Assembly: GCA_009760855.2 (NCBI GenBank)
Contig: WPIO01000155.1
Span: forward strand, 421,501 to 485,500
DNA from: Cristatella mucedo
Lineage: Eukaryota; Bryozoa; Phylactolaemata; Cristatellidae
Direction of reading: 5' to 3'
Length of the DNA: 64,000 nucleotides
A program made the position numbers and the translations under genes. Under the pieces are notes generated by a model. It worked only from the letters and a program-made list of their open reading frames with translations. It searched no databases and was not told the DNA's origin. Of this stretch, positions 11,391-21,241 are shown in pieces. How positions within the stretch are numbered: position 1 is the stretch's first letter; the number at the start of each line of letters is the position of its first letter.

Positions 11391-12175
11391 TATTTTCAGC
11401 TTCGTAACATTGCTAAAATTCGGGCTTGTTTAGATAAGGATACCACGTCCAAGTTGGTCCATGCATTCGTGACATCTCGTCTCGACTTCTGCAACTCACT
11501 GCTTACTGGCCTACCAGCATGTGCGATCAGGCGATTGCAGCTGGTGCAAAACTCTGCAGCTAGGCTTGTCTGTCGTGAGCGTCGCAGTTGCCACATTACT
11601 CCACTTCTCGCCGACCTGCACTGGCTACCAGTCAAGCAACGGATTGACTTCAAGGTTTTGTCGCTCACTTTTAGGTCCCTTCATTCTATGGCTCCAACCT
11701 ATCGCTCAGATATACTACCCCATCAGGCCAAGCATCGTACCACCCGCTTTTCGGAATCCAACAGTCTAGAAATACCTCATACAAACCTCAAATCCTTTGG
11801 ATACCGTGCATTTAGTTCATATGCTCCCAAAGCCTGGAACTCCCTCCCGACCTGAGTCAGAACATCCCCTGACCTGACCACATTTAAAAGCAACTTAAAA
11901 ACACACCTATTTAGGACAGCATTTAGTGGGTCCCTGTGATTCGTCCTTGATGTGCTTATGCGTGCTGACACTGTGCATGCTGCCACTAACCACATTTGCA
12001 TGCTGACCCTGTGCATGTCACCCTAACCATATGATTCATTTTGCTTGTTTTTTCAAGCATGATTTTACTTGCCATTCAATTGCAATTCACTTTGAAGCAA
12101 ATGTAAAGCGCCTAGAAAGAGATTAAGTTCTCCGAGAGCGCTTTATCAAGTGCATTATTATTATTCTTATTATTA
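11391..12175 (+). mobile_element. L2-B LINE, C-terminal coding region to tail
   Basis: A 133-codon frame at 11454-11855 reads FVTSRLDFCNSLL, RERRSCHITPLLADLHW and LPVKQRIDFKVLSLTF, conserved C-terminal motifs of L2-type ORF2. A stop (TGA at 11853-11855) occurs after WNSLPT, where the relative at 36230 reads on with CVRTS. The 3' UTR, hairpin and ATT tail follow. 5'-truncated at the junction with L2-A. Confidence 0.87.
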
Positions 12176-12284
12176 CCGATCAGAACTATTCCCCAACCAG
12201 GCTAGGCATCCTACCACCCACTTTTCTTAATAATTATTAGCCAATGCGAATCTCAAATCCTTCGGAGTACCTTGACTTCATATG

Positions 12285-13724
12285 GAATGTCAGAAACATT
12301 TCAATCAGGGTTCAAGAGGCAGCACTCTACTGAAACTGCTCTCCTCCGTGTTAACAATGACATTCTACGTGGCAACGACGACGGGAATGTCACTGCCCTA
12401 GCCCTGCTAGATCTGTCTGCTGCCTTCGACACCATTGATCACGAAGTTCTGCTTGAACGACTGAGAACAACGATCGGTCTGGCAGACGAAGCACTGGCGT
12501 GGTTTAAATCATACTTGTCTGATCGTGTCCAATCCGTGTCGTGTGGGGGTCAGGTCTCAGACATGAGAAGGGTCACCTGTGGAGTCCCTCAAGGGTCTGT
12601 ACTCGGTCCCTTGCTGTTCTCCATTTATACACAACCTCTGGGAAAAGTGATTAAGGCCCATGGAATAGGATATCACTTTTATGCTGACGATACTCAGTTG
12701 TATTTGTCATTTAAACCGTCGGAATCTGCTGCAGCAACTGAGAAACTGAATGCTTGCCTTGCCGATATTCGATCCTGGATGTCGGAAAACTTCCTGAAAT
12801 CAAATGACGATAAAACCGAACTGCTTCTCATAGGACACCCTAAGCGTGTGGCTGGATTAAAAGGCTTTGCTGTTCTAATAGGTGATGCTATTGTGCGATC
12901 TTCACCACGTGTGCGTAATTTAGGTGTCGTGTTCGACAACTGTCTCAATTTCAAAAGCTCCATTCAGGAGACTGCCTCTACAGCTGGCCATCACATCCGA
13001 TCCCTATCCAAGATTAGGAGCTGTCTCCCACAGTGGCTTGCAAAAAATTTAACTAGCTCTTTAGTTCTTTCTCGGCTTGATTATTGTAATTCCCTTTTGG
13101 CTGGGCTGCCAAAGAAATCTAGTATGCCACTACAGGGGACTATGAATATGGCTGCAAGGCTGGTCTTCAAGTCCCAGCGGTTTGAGCACGTGTCTCCTTT
13201 GCTGAAAGAGCTAGGATGGTTGCCGGTTGAGCAAAGGATACAGAGCAAAGTTCTTACGCTGACCCACAAGGCCCGCCACGGCTTGGCTCCTTCGTACCTA
13301 GCTGAACTGCTGCATCAGTTTCAGCCTGTTCGTGCCCTGAGGTCCTGTGTGGACAATAAATTAGCTGTCCCATTCCTCCGCTTAAAGAAAGTTGGCGACA
13401 GAAGCTTTAGCTCTGCTGGTTCTAGACTGTGGAACTCGCTTCCACAATTATTACGCAACGACAACTACTCTCCTACTGCCGACTCTGGCACATCTTTTTC
13501 AGCGGTCCTGAACTGCTACTTCTATGCTACTCACTACCTTAACTTCTCTCCCGACTCAGCTATGCTTCTCACTTTCTCTTTGTTGCGTGAGACGAAGTCT
13601 GTTGGCTACCGAATGCGTACCGAAAGCCGCTTAGGCTGTGAGTGCGCTATACGAAACTCTCCTGCGTAACACCCACATGGTCTTTATGACTTTGTGGAGT
13701 TACAGACGGAGATACATTACATTA
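12285..13724 (+). mobile_element. L2-A LINE, best preserved copy, with target duplication
   Basis: A 5'-truncated L2-type retrotransposon of ~1.44 kb. CATATG flanks it at 12279-12284 and 13725-13730, consistent with a target-site duplication from insertion into the older L2-B/C copy. The body holds an uninterrupted RT frame, a ~55-base 3' UTR after TAA and a short ATTAC repeat. Other copies in the window differ by only scattered substitutions in this region (for example 44958-45552), suggesting fairly recent family activity. Confidence 0.9.
12287..13669 (+). CDS. L2-type reverse transcriptase (5'-truncated ORF2, open)
   Basis: This 460-codon frame encodes the RT core and C-terminal region of an L2/CR1-like ORF2 protein, which copies element RNA at a nicked target. 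Visible motifs, counted from the ATG at 12287: LDLSAAFDTIDH near residues 41-52 (first catalytic Asp), VPQGSVLGPLLF near 100-111, YADDTQLYLSF near 132-142 (catalytic Asp pair intact), RNLGVVFD, then SRLDYCNSLLAGLP and RLWNSLPQLL. The frame is open upstream into host DNA (to 12272). The natural start and the endonuclease are missing, so the protein is truncated and this copy is very unlikely to move by itself. The ATG chosen is simply the first in the element. Confidence 0.88.
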   Translation: MSETFQSGFKRQHSTETALLRVNNDILRGNDDGNVTALALLDLSAAFDTIDHEVLLERLRTTIGLADEALAWFKSYLSDRVQSVSCGGQVSDMRRVTCGVPQGSVLGPLLFSIYTQPLGKVIKAHGIGYHFYADDTQLYLSFKPSESAAATEKLNACLADIRSWMSENFLKSNDDKTELLLIGHPKRVAGLKGFAVLIGDAIVRSSPRVRNLGVVFDNCLNFKSSIQETASTAGHHIRSLSKIRSCLPQWLAKNLTSSLVLSRLDYCNSLLAGLPKKSSMPLQGTMNMAARLVFKSQRFEHVSPLLKELGWLPVEQRIQSKVLTLTHKARHGLAPSYLAELLHQFQPVRALRSCVDNKLAVPFLRLKKVGDRSFSSAGSRLWNSLPQLLRNDNYSPTADSGTSFSAVLNCYFYATHYLNFSPDSAMLLTFSLLRETKSVGYRMRTESRLGCECAIRNSPA

Positions 13725-14012
13725 CATATGCTCCCAAACCATGGAGCTCACTACTGACTGAGGTAACGACGTCTTCCAACTTTACGAAATTTAAAAAGAA
13801 GCTAACAATGCGCCTTTTTATATGGAACTTGTGGGGTCCTTGTAACTTTTCCTCTACGGACGTGACGTGGATGACAATGTGCCACTAACTACTTTGACAT
13901 GTTGCCTACTGTGCAAGGCACCACAAACACGTGTTTTCTTGATGAAATTGCACATATTACCACTAACCATTTGATTATAATGCCTTTACAGCATATGTAA
14001 AGTGCGTAACAC

Positions 14013-14285
14013 AACTGAACCTTTTTCTAGGCACTTTACAGATGCTATAGGGAAGGCATTCCGAAATTGACGGTAGCATCCGCAAGCAGCAGGCTTAGTG
14101 TAAGCAGACACATGCACACGAAGGACGAACCACAAAGACCCGTCACATCAAATTCTGTAATAAACAGGTGCTTTATTAGCTTCTTTTAAGTGGCTCCATG
14201 TCAAGGTACGTTGCGACGTGCATCGGTTGTGAGTTCCAGTACGTAAAGAAAGACCAAATTTTCTAACGGCGCCATACAATCATAT
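14013..14285 (-). mobile_element. L2-C LINE tail, diverged
   Basis: The plus strand reads CTTTTTCTAGGCACTTTACAGATGC, GTAGCATCCGCAAGCAGCAGGC and a region on AGGTGCTTTATTAGC. It shares this order with 21242-21540, so it is a family (L2-C) related to, but distinct from, L2-B. It abuts the plus-strand host copy tail to tail. Confidence 0.65.
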
Positions 14286-14824
14286 CGATATAAAGAAGGC
14301 TCTAAGAGCTCACTTTGAGGAGCAAGTCACTTTTACCAGGGTATACCAGACTTTGAGCGTAGTTACCAAGGGCAGAATCACAAAAACCAACAGTGACCGA
14401 TTTTTGGGTGCTTCTTTGACAAAGTTGACAAAGACATTACAACCACATATATACAGCGTCTACTCATTTCTGATTCTTTTTGGGGATCACTTTTGTGTGA
14501 CTTTAAAATAAATACTCACTAATATTTATTCAGTATCTTTTTTCTGACCAAGTGTGAGCCACAAGATGCGATTTCATCGATGTTTTTCCATCGAAATAGG
14601 TTTTTATAAAGTTAATAGCGCTCCTGGTAATAGAGGCAGTTTATAGAAAAAAATGGACATTTTCAATGATTTTGAGGCGTAAGCAATTAAGGAATACCAC
14701 TTAATATTAAGGGCAATATTTTTGTTACGTAGTGTAATTACAAAGTGATTAACATAGCATTCATTTAATCTAACGACTATGATTTTACCTTTCTATAGCA
14801 TCCATAGTTTGTCTTGAGCAATAT
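14286..14824. other. Unique AT-rich sequence
   Basis: No open frame or repeat recognised. Confidence 0.35.
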
Positions 14825-14968
14825 TATTCATTTTATTTGTTTTTAAGCATGATTTTACTTACCATTCAATTGCATTTCACTTTGCAGCAAATTTAAAGCG
14901 CCTAGAGAGAGATTAAGTTCTCTGAGGGCGCTTTATCAAGTGAATTGTTATTATTATTACTATTATTA
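14825..14968 (+). mobile_element. L2-B LINE, 3' terminal fragment
   Basis: Contains TTACCATTCAATTGCATTTC, TTTGCAGCAAATTTAAAG, the AGAGATTAAGTTCTC hairpin core, GGGCGCTTTATCAAG and a TTA tail. 5'-truncated to ~140 bases. Confidence 0.85.
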
Positions 14969-15550
14969 GCAATTGTCGAAAAACTCTTAAGGTTTTTGCT
15001 GGTGTCCGAACAATTGTATCAACCATGATAGCTTAGACATTCTATTAAAAACTGTTGCAGTCTGAAAGTTTCTTGAAATTCATAAAATCTTCTTTTTGCA
15101 AACATTTACTCTATCTAAAACTATAATAAATGTAACCACACAGAAGTCGGTAATGCACAGCGTGTGACTAACTCTGCTCATTAATAGGTCGAATTATGTC
15201 TTTTTCAATAGAACCGAAAGGTCGAGATAGCAAAGTGATGATTTGCAATAATAATCTAACGCATTATAAAATGAAGCATACTCTCGCATCCTTGCCATCA
15301 TTCGATAGTAAAGGTTTTTGAAATGAATAATCTCACTAACGTTTTAGGATCTCCGGCATTCTCAAAAAAATCCGTAGCCTGATGAACGCGTCTTCAACAC
15401 AAGAAGTTTGATCAATGTGATTTTATGATAAGGTCACGGTTAGAAGATGCTTGTTAAGCCGTTTACGTTCAATCCCTAACTATTTTAAGCGACGAGCAGG
15501 CATTCGTTTTCCAAAACGCACCGAATCGTGACCGGCTCGGCCCCCCGTAC
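14969..15550. other. Probable intron of the PA-domain gene
   Basis: On the minus strand this lies directly downstream of the proposed splice donor of the exon at 15551-15959. No second exon (transmembrane segment or RING finger) is visible in it. Otherwise AT-rich and without repeats. Confidence 0.4.
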
Positions 15551-15959
15551 CTTTGTGATTCATCAATGGTAGGTCGCCGTTCTGTTTGTTGTCGTATATC
15601 ATCACAGCCGCAGCTTTGCCGACGTATACGGCGTTCTTGATTTTCTCAGATATGTAGCAATGGCCTCGCTTGAGCAATGCTATCCAGGTTGAAGCGTTCT
15701 GTGGCAAGACTTTGTGCATTGACTCTGCAGTGCAGCCGAGCTGAGATCCGTTAAAGTCGGGAAAGTCGCTTGGCGGGCTTAGCAGCCGCCCTGCGACTGG
15801 TGACTTCGGACTATGCTTTCCATAAAGACCTGTTGCTTTAAAGAGCGGCCCGTCGATAGTGCTCCTCTCTAAGGTCAATGACACTTCCGCTCGATCGCAA
15901 TACGTTGGCAGCGCACTTGCCACGGTTGGAAGCAGGTACCATAAAATTGATTGCTGCAT
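15551..15959 (-). CDS. N-terminal exon of a PA-TM-RING (Goliath/GRAIL-like) E3 ubiquitin ligase
   Basis: The exon encodes 136 residues plus one base. Residues ~1-18 look like a signal peptide (ILWYLLPTVASALP). The rest resembles a protease-associated (PA) lumenal domain: YGKHSPKS...GRLL near 46-60, GC at 75-76, WIALLKRGHC at 92-101, EKIKNAV at 105-111, AAVMIYDN at 117-124 and LMNHKG at the end. This order matches Goliath/RNF130/GRAIL-type membrane E3 ligases, whose PA domain captures substrates in endosomes. NGS (70) and NAS (88) are possible N-glycosylation sites. On the minus strand CACAAAG is followed by GTACGG, a plausible phase-1 donor after 15551. The transmembrane and RING exons are not seen in the window, so they may lie beyond it to the left. 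The ATG directly follows TTCTTGACAG, so an acceptor may sit just before the start. Alternative: another PA-domain secretory protein. Confidence 0.68.
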
Positions 15960-16656
15960 CTGTCAAGAACAATGCAATCCATAGTAAATCAGCTGTGAAT
16001 AGGCATTCACTTTGTTGTCACAAACAAGCAAATGAAGAACAAATCAATCAGAAAGCAGTTACTCCCAGGATACAATAAAGGTTTCTAAAAATTTAATTGT
16101 CATCGCATCACGGAATTTCGTAATGTTAGTCCATGGTGATTTCCAGGCTGTAGGAGAGCGGGTTCTGGAAGGAGGGTTTCCATGGGATTTTAGTTCAGTC
16201 TGAGGTCGCCTTATTACTACTTCCGATGCGTGCATCAACAGGTATTCAGATCTCATTCTCAACACCAAGGCCGGAAAAATAAGTGATGCCTAAGCATCAC
16301 TTATTTTCTCTATTTTCAAATTTATTTTTAAATAAAATATTTATAATTTATATTTATTTCTACCGCATTATTTTTTAAAGATGACAGATTATGCATCAGG
16401 GTCGTCTATGAAAGTAGTTGAATCGATTGCAGATTGGTAAATAATGCCACTATAAACACAGACATTCATTCACGCCATACCGTGGGATTCTGTGAGAGTA
16501 GAAGAATGAAAATTCAAAGACCAAGCTTTCAAGCACTCTGCTGAGCGTCTGGCTTTGCAAAGTTACAGGCAGATATACATATCGGTTCGGAGATATTCCA
16601 ATTTGTTGTGCATTGTACAGTACGCTGCGTGGTTTAAGCAGTTACCGAATCAATTT
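15960..16656. other. Upstream flank of the PA-domain exon; AT-rich
   Basis: No gene recognised. Contains the hairpin at 16276-16307 and an AT-rich stretch around 16310-16380. Any promoter of the minus-strand gene could lie here or farther right, but I see no clear core promoter. Confidence 0.35.
16276..16307. repeat. Perfect inverted repeat (14-bp arms, 4-base loop)
   Basis: AAAATAAGTGATGC at 16276-16289 is exactly complementary to GCATCACTTATTTT at 16294-16307, with CTAA between. It lies in AT-rich DNA upstream of the PA-domain exon. Function unknown. Confidence 0.85.
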
Positions 16657-17519
16657 GTAATAATAACAATGTACTTTATAAAGCGCCCTCAGAGAACTGA
16701 ATCTCTTTCTAGGTGCTTTACATTTACTGCAAAGGGAAACGCAATTGAATCGTGAGTATTATCATGCTTGACAAACAGCATGAATGTTATGGTTAGGGGT
16801 GACATGCACAGGGTCAGCATGCAAATGTGGTTAGTGGCCGCATGCACAGTGTCAGCACGCATAAGCACATCAAGGACGAATTACAGTGATTAATGCTATC
16901 CTAAATAGGCGTGCTTTTAAGTTCTTTTTAAATGTGGTCAAGTCAGGGGATGTTCTGACGCAGGTCGGGAGGGAGTTCCAGGCTATGGGAGCATACGAAC
17001 TAAATGCACGGTCTCCAAAGGATTTGAGGTTTGTACGAGGTATTTGTAGACTGTTGGATTCCGAAAAGCGGGTGGTACGATGCTTGGCCTGGTGGGGGGC
17101 GGGGTAGACCTGAGAAATGGGCTGGAGCCAAAGAATGAAGTGACCTAAACGTGAGCGACAAAACCTTGAAGTCGATTCGTTGCTTGACTTGTAGCCAGTG
17201 CAGGTCGGCGAGAAGTGGTGAGATGTGGCTACTTTGAAGCTCACGACAGACAAGCCTAGCTGGGGAGTTTTGCACCAGCTGTAATCGCCCGATTGCACAT
17301 GCCGGTAGGCCAGCGAGCAGTGAGTTACAGAAGTCAAGACGGGATGTCACAAATGCATGGACCAACTTGGACGTGGTATCCTTATCTAAACAAGCCCGAA
17401 TTGTCGCAATGTTATATAGCTGAAAGTAAGCAGATTTGACTGTGGAGCTGATGTGGTCGTCTAACGAGAGGTCACTTGGGAGCATGACACCTAGATTTCG
17501 AGCTGATTCAACGGGAGAC
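16657..17519 (-). mobile_element. L2-B LINE, C-terminal coding region to tail
   Basis: The plus-strand start AATAATAACAATG is the tail; the antisense terminal hairpin and 3' UTR follow to ~16890. The minus-strand frame at 17000-17521 reads SPVESARNLGVMLPSDL, RLDFCNSLLAGLP and SPLLADLHWLQV before a frameshift; the shifted frame continues at 16870-17337. 5'-truncated at about the RNLGV motif. Confidence 0.86.
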
Positions 17520-17886
17520 AATTGAATGTCATTATGATATACTGTGCCTTGTCAAAACAGCGGACCACAAAATGGGGGTCGTGTCATTGACCACATCGCC
17601 ATTCGCACGACGCTATACAATTAAGAGCGGCGAAGCTCAGCCTATATATATAGTGCTACAGAAGTGGAGTATAGGGGTGAGGAAGACAGCTGAAGAATAG
17701 ATCGGCCCAATAGATCGGCTTGAAGAGGCGGAGCTAAGCTTTATCAATCGCAAATAAAGCACTTCAAACCTGTCACGCGATTCAGCGGGGCAATGGCGTA
17801 CTGTTATGAGTCATGTAATAGAAAATGGGTCGGCCACCAGAGGACTTGTTTGCCTAAACGGATCTCCGCTTGCAAATTCACAGAGC
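17520..17886. other. Unrecognised sequence
   Basis: No repeat family or gene is identified. A short TATATATA stretch occurs at ~17644. Confidence 0.35.
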
Positions 17887-18288
17887 CACAAGGCCCGGGT
17901 GGGTGTTACACAGGAGTTTTCTATAGAACACACAAACGCCTAAGCCCGTTTGGGTACCCACTCGGTAAGGTAACCAAAAGACTCCATCTCAAGCAAAAAA
18001 TAGGAAGTGAAAAGCCTAGCTGAGTCAGGGGTGTAGTCGAGGTATTGAGTAGCATGAAAGTATCATCCTCAGGATGGCTGGAAAGGATGTGCCATAGTCG
18101 GCGGCAGGGGATTAAAAGTCGTTGCAAAGGCATTGTGCAACTGAGTTACAAAGTCTAGAATCTGCACAGCAAAAGCTTCCGTCGCCATCGGTTTTTAAGC
18201 ATAGATATAGAGCAGCTAATATATCGTCCGTCGATAACCAAAGGGCACGAGGGGAGTGAAACTGATGCAGCAGTTCAGTTTTCAGGTC
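17887..18288 (-). mobile_element. L2-A LINE, degraded 3' part
   Basis: The plus strand shows antisense 3' UTR (GGGTGTTACACAGGAG, CGCCTAAGCCCGTTTGG) and then antisense C-terminal coding sequence (GTGCCATAGTCGGCGG, GCAAAAGCTTCCGTCGCC, GATGCAGCAGTTCAG). Many substitutions and indels mark it as an old copy. Confidence 0.72.
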
Positions 18289-18302
18289 TGGAGACCCTGT
18301 CT

Positions 18303-18686
18303 CTAGTTCTTATACTCGCAAAGCCTGGAACCCACTTCCGACTGGAGTAATGACACCCCTCGACTTGACAGCATTTAAAAAGAAGCTAAAATACGTTTAT
18401 TTATAGCAGCATTACGTGGATCCGTGCGATTCGTCTTTTGTGCGCTTACGTGTTCTGACACTGTGCTTACTGCTACTAACCAGACTTTCGTGCCCTGACT
18501 TACTGTTACTAACCAGACCCTGTCCATGTCATCTCTAACCATGAAATGCTTGTTGTTATTGAGCACGCTACCACTGACCATTCGATCATGCTTCCTTTGC
18601 CACAAATGCAAGCGTCTAGAAAGAGATATCGAAGTTCTCTGAGGGTGCTTTACAAATATATCATTATTATTATTATTATTATTATA
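18303..18686 (+). mobile_element. L2-B/C LINE 3' end, diverged
   Basis: Begins in the CAAAGCCTGGAACCCAC region, continues to a 3' UTR with GTTCTGACACTGTG and a duplicated CTAACCAGAC block, and ends in a variant hairpin (GCGTCTAGAAAGAGA) with a TTA tail at 18661-18685. Confidence 0.75.
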
Positions 18687-19299
18687 GGCATGAAGGATGC
18701 AAGCCATTGTAGGTCAGTGTAAGATTTTTATGATTTAGCAGGTGAATTTCACTTCTTTGCCATAAAATTTGCTATGAATCGCAATATATTGCTGGCACCA
18801 CAGTGGTAACTCAGTACCTTTGGAGTGAAAAATCTTGCGCCCCTGTTTTGAAAATATAATAAAATGATGCGATGTTTTGACAATATGCGGGAGAATCAAG
18901 ATACTGCAACGTGCAGTTGAAATAAGAGATATAGGCGGCCAATTTCTGTCAGATTTAGAAAGATTTGCAGCGGGTTGGCGAAGTGGGCCGTGCCACTGCA
19001 GGGCTCTGCATCAATATACGCTCAATATAAATAATAGTGTGCAATTTTTTGGATAATTAGAAAACAGAGTGCACTGTGATATGCAATAGAAACTTCGACT
19101 TAAAAAAAACTCATTTTATTTGAGTCTCTCTATCATTCTGTGATTGCAAAGTATTACTTGTAGATCAATGGCTGACTAGGCCTTACAACCCATTGTAATG
19201 CAAAGGTGCAGGCAGGTTGAGCTGAACGAAAGCTCGTTCCTACATTTCTTATGAAGCCACCTGAGCAGAGGTCTGAAATTTGGTGGGAACCTCTCAGAT
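18687..19299. other. Unique AT-rich sequence
   Basis: No gene or repeat recognised. Confidence 0.35.
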
Positions 19300-19375
19300 G
19301 TCTTTCAAATGTAAAGCGCCTAGAAAGAGATTGAGTTCTCTGAGAGCGCTTAATCAAGTGCACTATTATTATTAC
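19300..19375 (+). mobile_element. L2-B LINE, minimal 3' tail
   Basis: Only the terminal hairpin (AATGTAAAGCGCCTAG...GAGAGCGCTTAATC) and a short ATT tail remain: ~75 bases. Confidence 0.75.
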
Positions 19376-19428
19376 ATCGTACCGGTGCCAGCTAATATCA
19401 ATGAAATTCTCTATCTGTTCTTCTAATC

Positions 19429-19613
19429 CAGTGGTTCTCAACTTTCCTAATGCCATGACAATTAAATGCAACTCCTCATGTTGTGGTGACCCCAACCGTG
19501 AAATTATTGTGCGCGAAATGTGGTAATGCGTGTTTTCCGATGGTCTTGGGCGACCCCTTGAAAGGGTCATTCGACCCGTAAAGGGCTCGCGACCCACAGA
19601 TTGAGAACCACGC
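19429..19613. mobile_element. SPIN-like hAT MITE with target duplication
   Basis: A ~185-bp element with terminal inverted repeats: CAGTGGTTCTCAA at the left and TTGAGAACCAC at the right. Internal landmarks of the SPIN (SPace INvaders) hAT-Charlie group are present, such as CCTCATGTTGTGGTGACCCC, GATGGTCTTGGGCGACCCC, GGGTCATTCGACCC and CTCGCGACCCACAG. TTCTAATC before the left end and CTCTAATC after the right end match at 7 of 8, as expected for the 8-bp hAT target duplication. It contains no transposase. The two ends agree with remembered SPIN consensus features; I could not run an alignment. Confidence 0.85.
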
Positions 19614-20134
19614 TCTAATCAATTCCAAATCTTTGGGATTGCGTACGTTTGTTGTCTATGCTCCTAAAGCCTGAATAGTACACTCAACTTACCGCGTTCC
19701 CCTTACCAGACGAAATTTTAATTGGGCTTTTTTTGGGTCACTTTCTAATTGATGCCATAGTCTTCTCGGTGCACCTTTGGCAAAAAGATGGAAGGATTCT
19801 AGGAAAAATGCCTGGACTATAGGCCCCGCCTCAATGTCGGCGTAACGCTCCACGCTAAGGTTCTCACTCTCTCCGCCACCGGGCTGTAGTTTGTAGCTCT
19901 GACATTTAGACCAATGGGAATGCGATAACAGCCGGCTTCAGAATGATGCCCACCTCACGCCACGCCACTACTGTAGGGTACCGCAGGTGCCCCGAGTCGA
20001 GCAGCCATGCCAAATGCCAGGAATGTCTCGTGCGCGACCGCTAAAGCTGTCTATTAATTAAGGTCAAAATCTTTAGCCACAGTGTAGTGCAAATGTCGAG
20101 CTTGACGCGGCAGAGCCTGTCGCTAATGCCAAGT
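19614..20134. other. Unique sequence, no gene recognised
   Basis: Nothing recognised apart from short open frames. Confidence 0.35.
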
Positions 20135-20490
20135 TAGAAAGGTTAAAGGTTAAAGCCGACGGCGCGTTCCCGCGTCGCTGGAAGCTGGAGCAGCAGCCGG
20201 GATCTCAATGAAACTGCATCTTAACACTTCTCGGGTAGATGCACTCTAATTGATAGTCAGAGCTGTATACATAAACTTGCCGAAAACTGTCGAGCAGCAA
20301 TACGAGATATGATAGAAAGGTTAAAGGTTAAAGCCGACGGCGCGTTCCCGCGTCGCTGGAAGCTGGAGCAGCAGCCGGGATCTCAATGAAACTGCATCTT
20401 AACACTTCTCGGGTAGATGCACTCTAATTGATAGTCAGAGCTGTATACATAAACTTGCCGAAAACTGTCGAGCAGCAATACGAGATATGA
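20135..20490. repeat. Perfect tandem duplication, 2 x 178 bp
   Basis: The unit 20135-20312 is repeated at 20313-20490 with no difference that I can see by eye. It starts TAGAAAGGTTAAAGG and ends CGAGATATGA. Each unit itself contains the small direct repeat GGTTAAAGGTTAAAG. Identity this high implies a very recent duplication or an assembly artefact. Confidence 0.93.
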
Positions 20491-21241
20491 TACGAGAGCC
20501 GTCCCGGCAGCTATCAGTGGTATCTAGGATATGCTATGTACTCCTAGGAAGACTGCTAGCAGCACTGCCGAATTCCGTAATTATAAGTGAAAGAACAGCA
20601 ATGATATCAGAGATGATTAGCCGGCATTGCCATTTTTCGTAAGATTCTTTGCATACTACCAAGCTGTCAAATCGACTGACCTGAATTACTTTTATTAAAG
20701 TAATATTCAAGCCTATTTCCAATCACAGATTCAACGTCAAGTGGTTACGTAGATCATTTAGAGTACCTCATAACCATCGAACTATCCTGCTGCGATAGCA
20801 AAATCACAGGATAGTGTATACGAATTTCTATAAAGATGATGCGGTCACTGTAACTACGACATTACCAGAGCTTTGATTGAGAAACATCTAAAGGTTGCAA
20901 TCTTTACGGCTTTTCTCTGCTGCTGTAGTCACCCATCCAATAGCGAAGTTATTACAGAAAATGAAGCTTACTAAGCTTCATCCGATTATTCATATTGATG
21001 TTACGTGCAGAGGCTTCTGGAAACTAACTTGTTTATTTGAGCTTGCTAGCAAGGTTTCTCTTTGCAATGCACTTTAAATACGTCCTTGTTTCTGGATACA
21101 AAATTAATGATGAGTCAACCGATATTTCACGGGTCGCTTGGAACAGGTTACTAAGCCCCTGCCAGGGTGCAGTTTATGTTTTCAAACAACGCAAGTTAAG
21201 TAAATACATGTCAAACTCTAACTTCACTTTACTTTGCACAA
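20491..21241. other. Unique sequence with one short palindrome
   Basis: ATGAAGCTTA C TAAGCTTCAT at 20961-20981 is a perfect palindrome around one base. No gene recognised. Confidence 0.4.

Larger units (their letters stand above)
12177..14011 (+). mobile_element. Older L2-B/C host copy split by an L2-A insertion
   Basis: The left arm (12177-12284) resembles the L2-B region CCCCATCAGGCCAAGCATC...TTCATATG. The right arm (13725-14011) continues TATGCTCCCAAACCATGGAG and a diverged 3' UTR ending near TGTAAAGTGCG. Between them lies the L2-A element 12285-13724. Rejoining the arms gives the uninterrupted L2-B order, so the host was present first. Confidence 0.72.

Noticed and set aside
12272-12286. 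TTG start for the L2-A reverse transcriptase frame
   Set aside because: These codons lie in the flanking host LINE and target duplication, outside the element.
19154-19597. 147-codon minus frame as a host gene
   Set aside because: It runs through the SPIN-like MITE and an L2-B tail.
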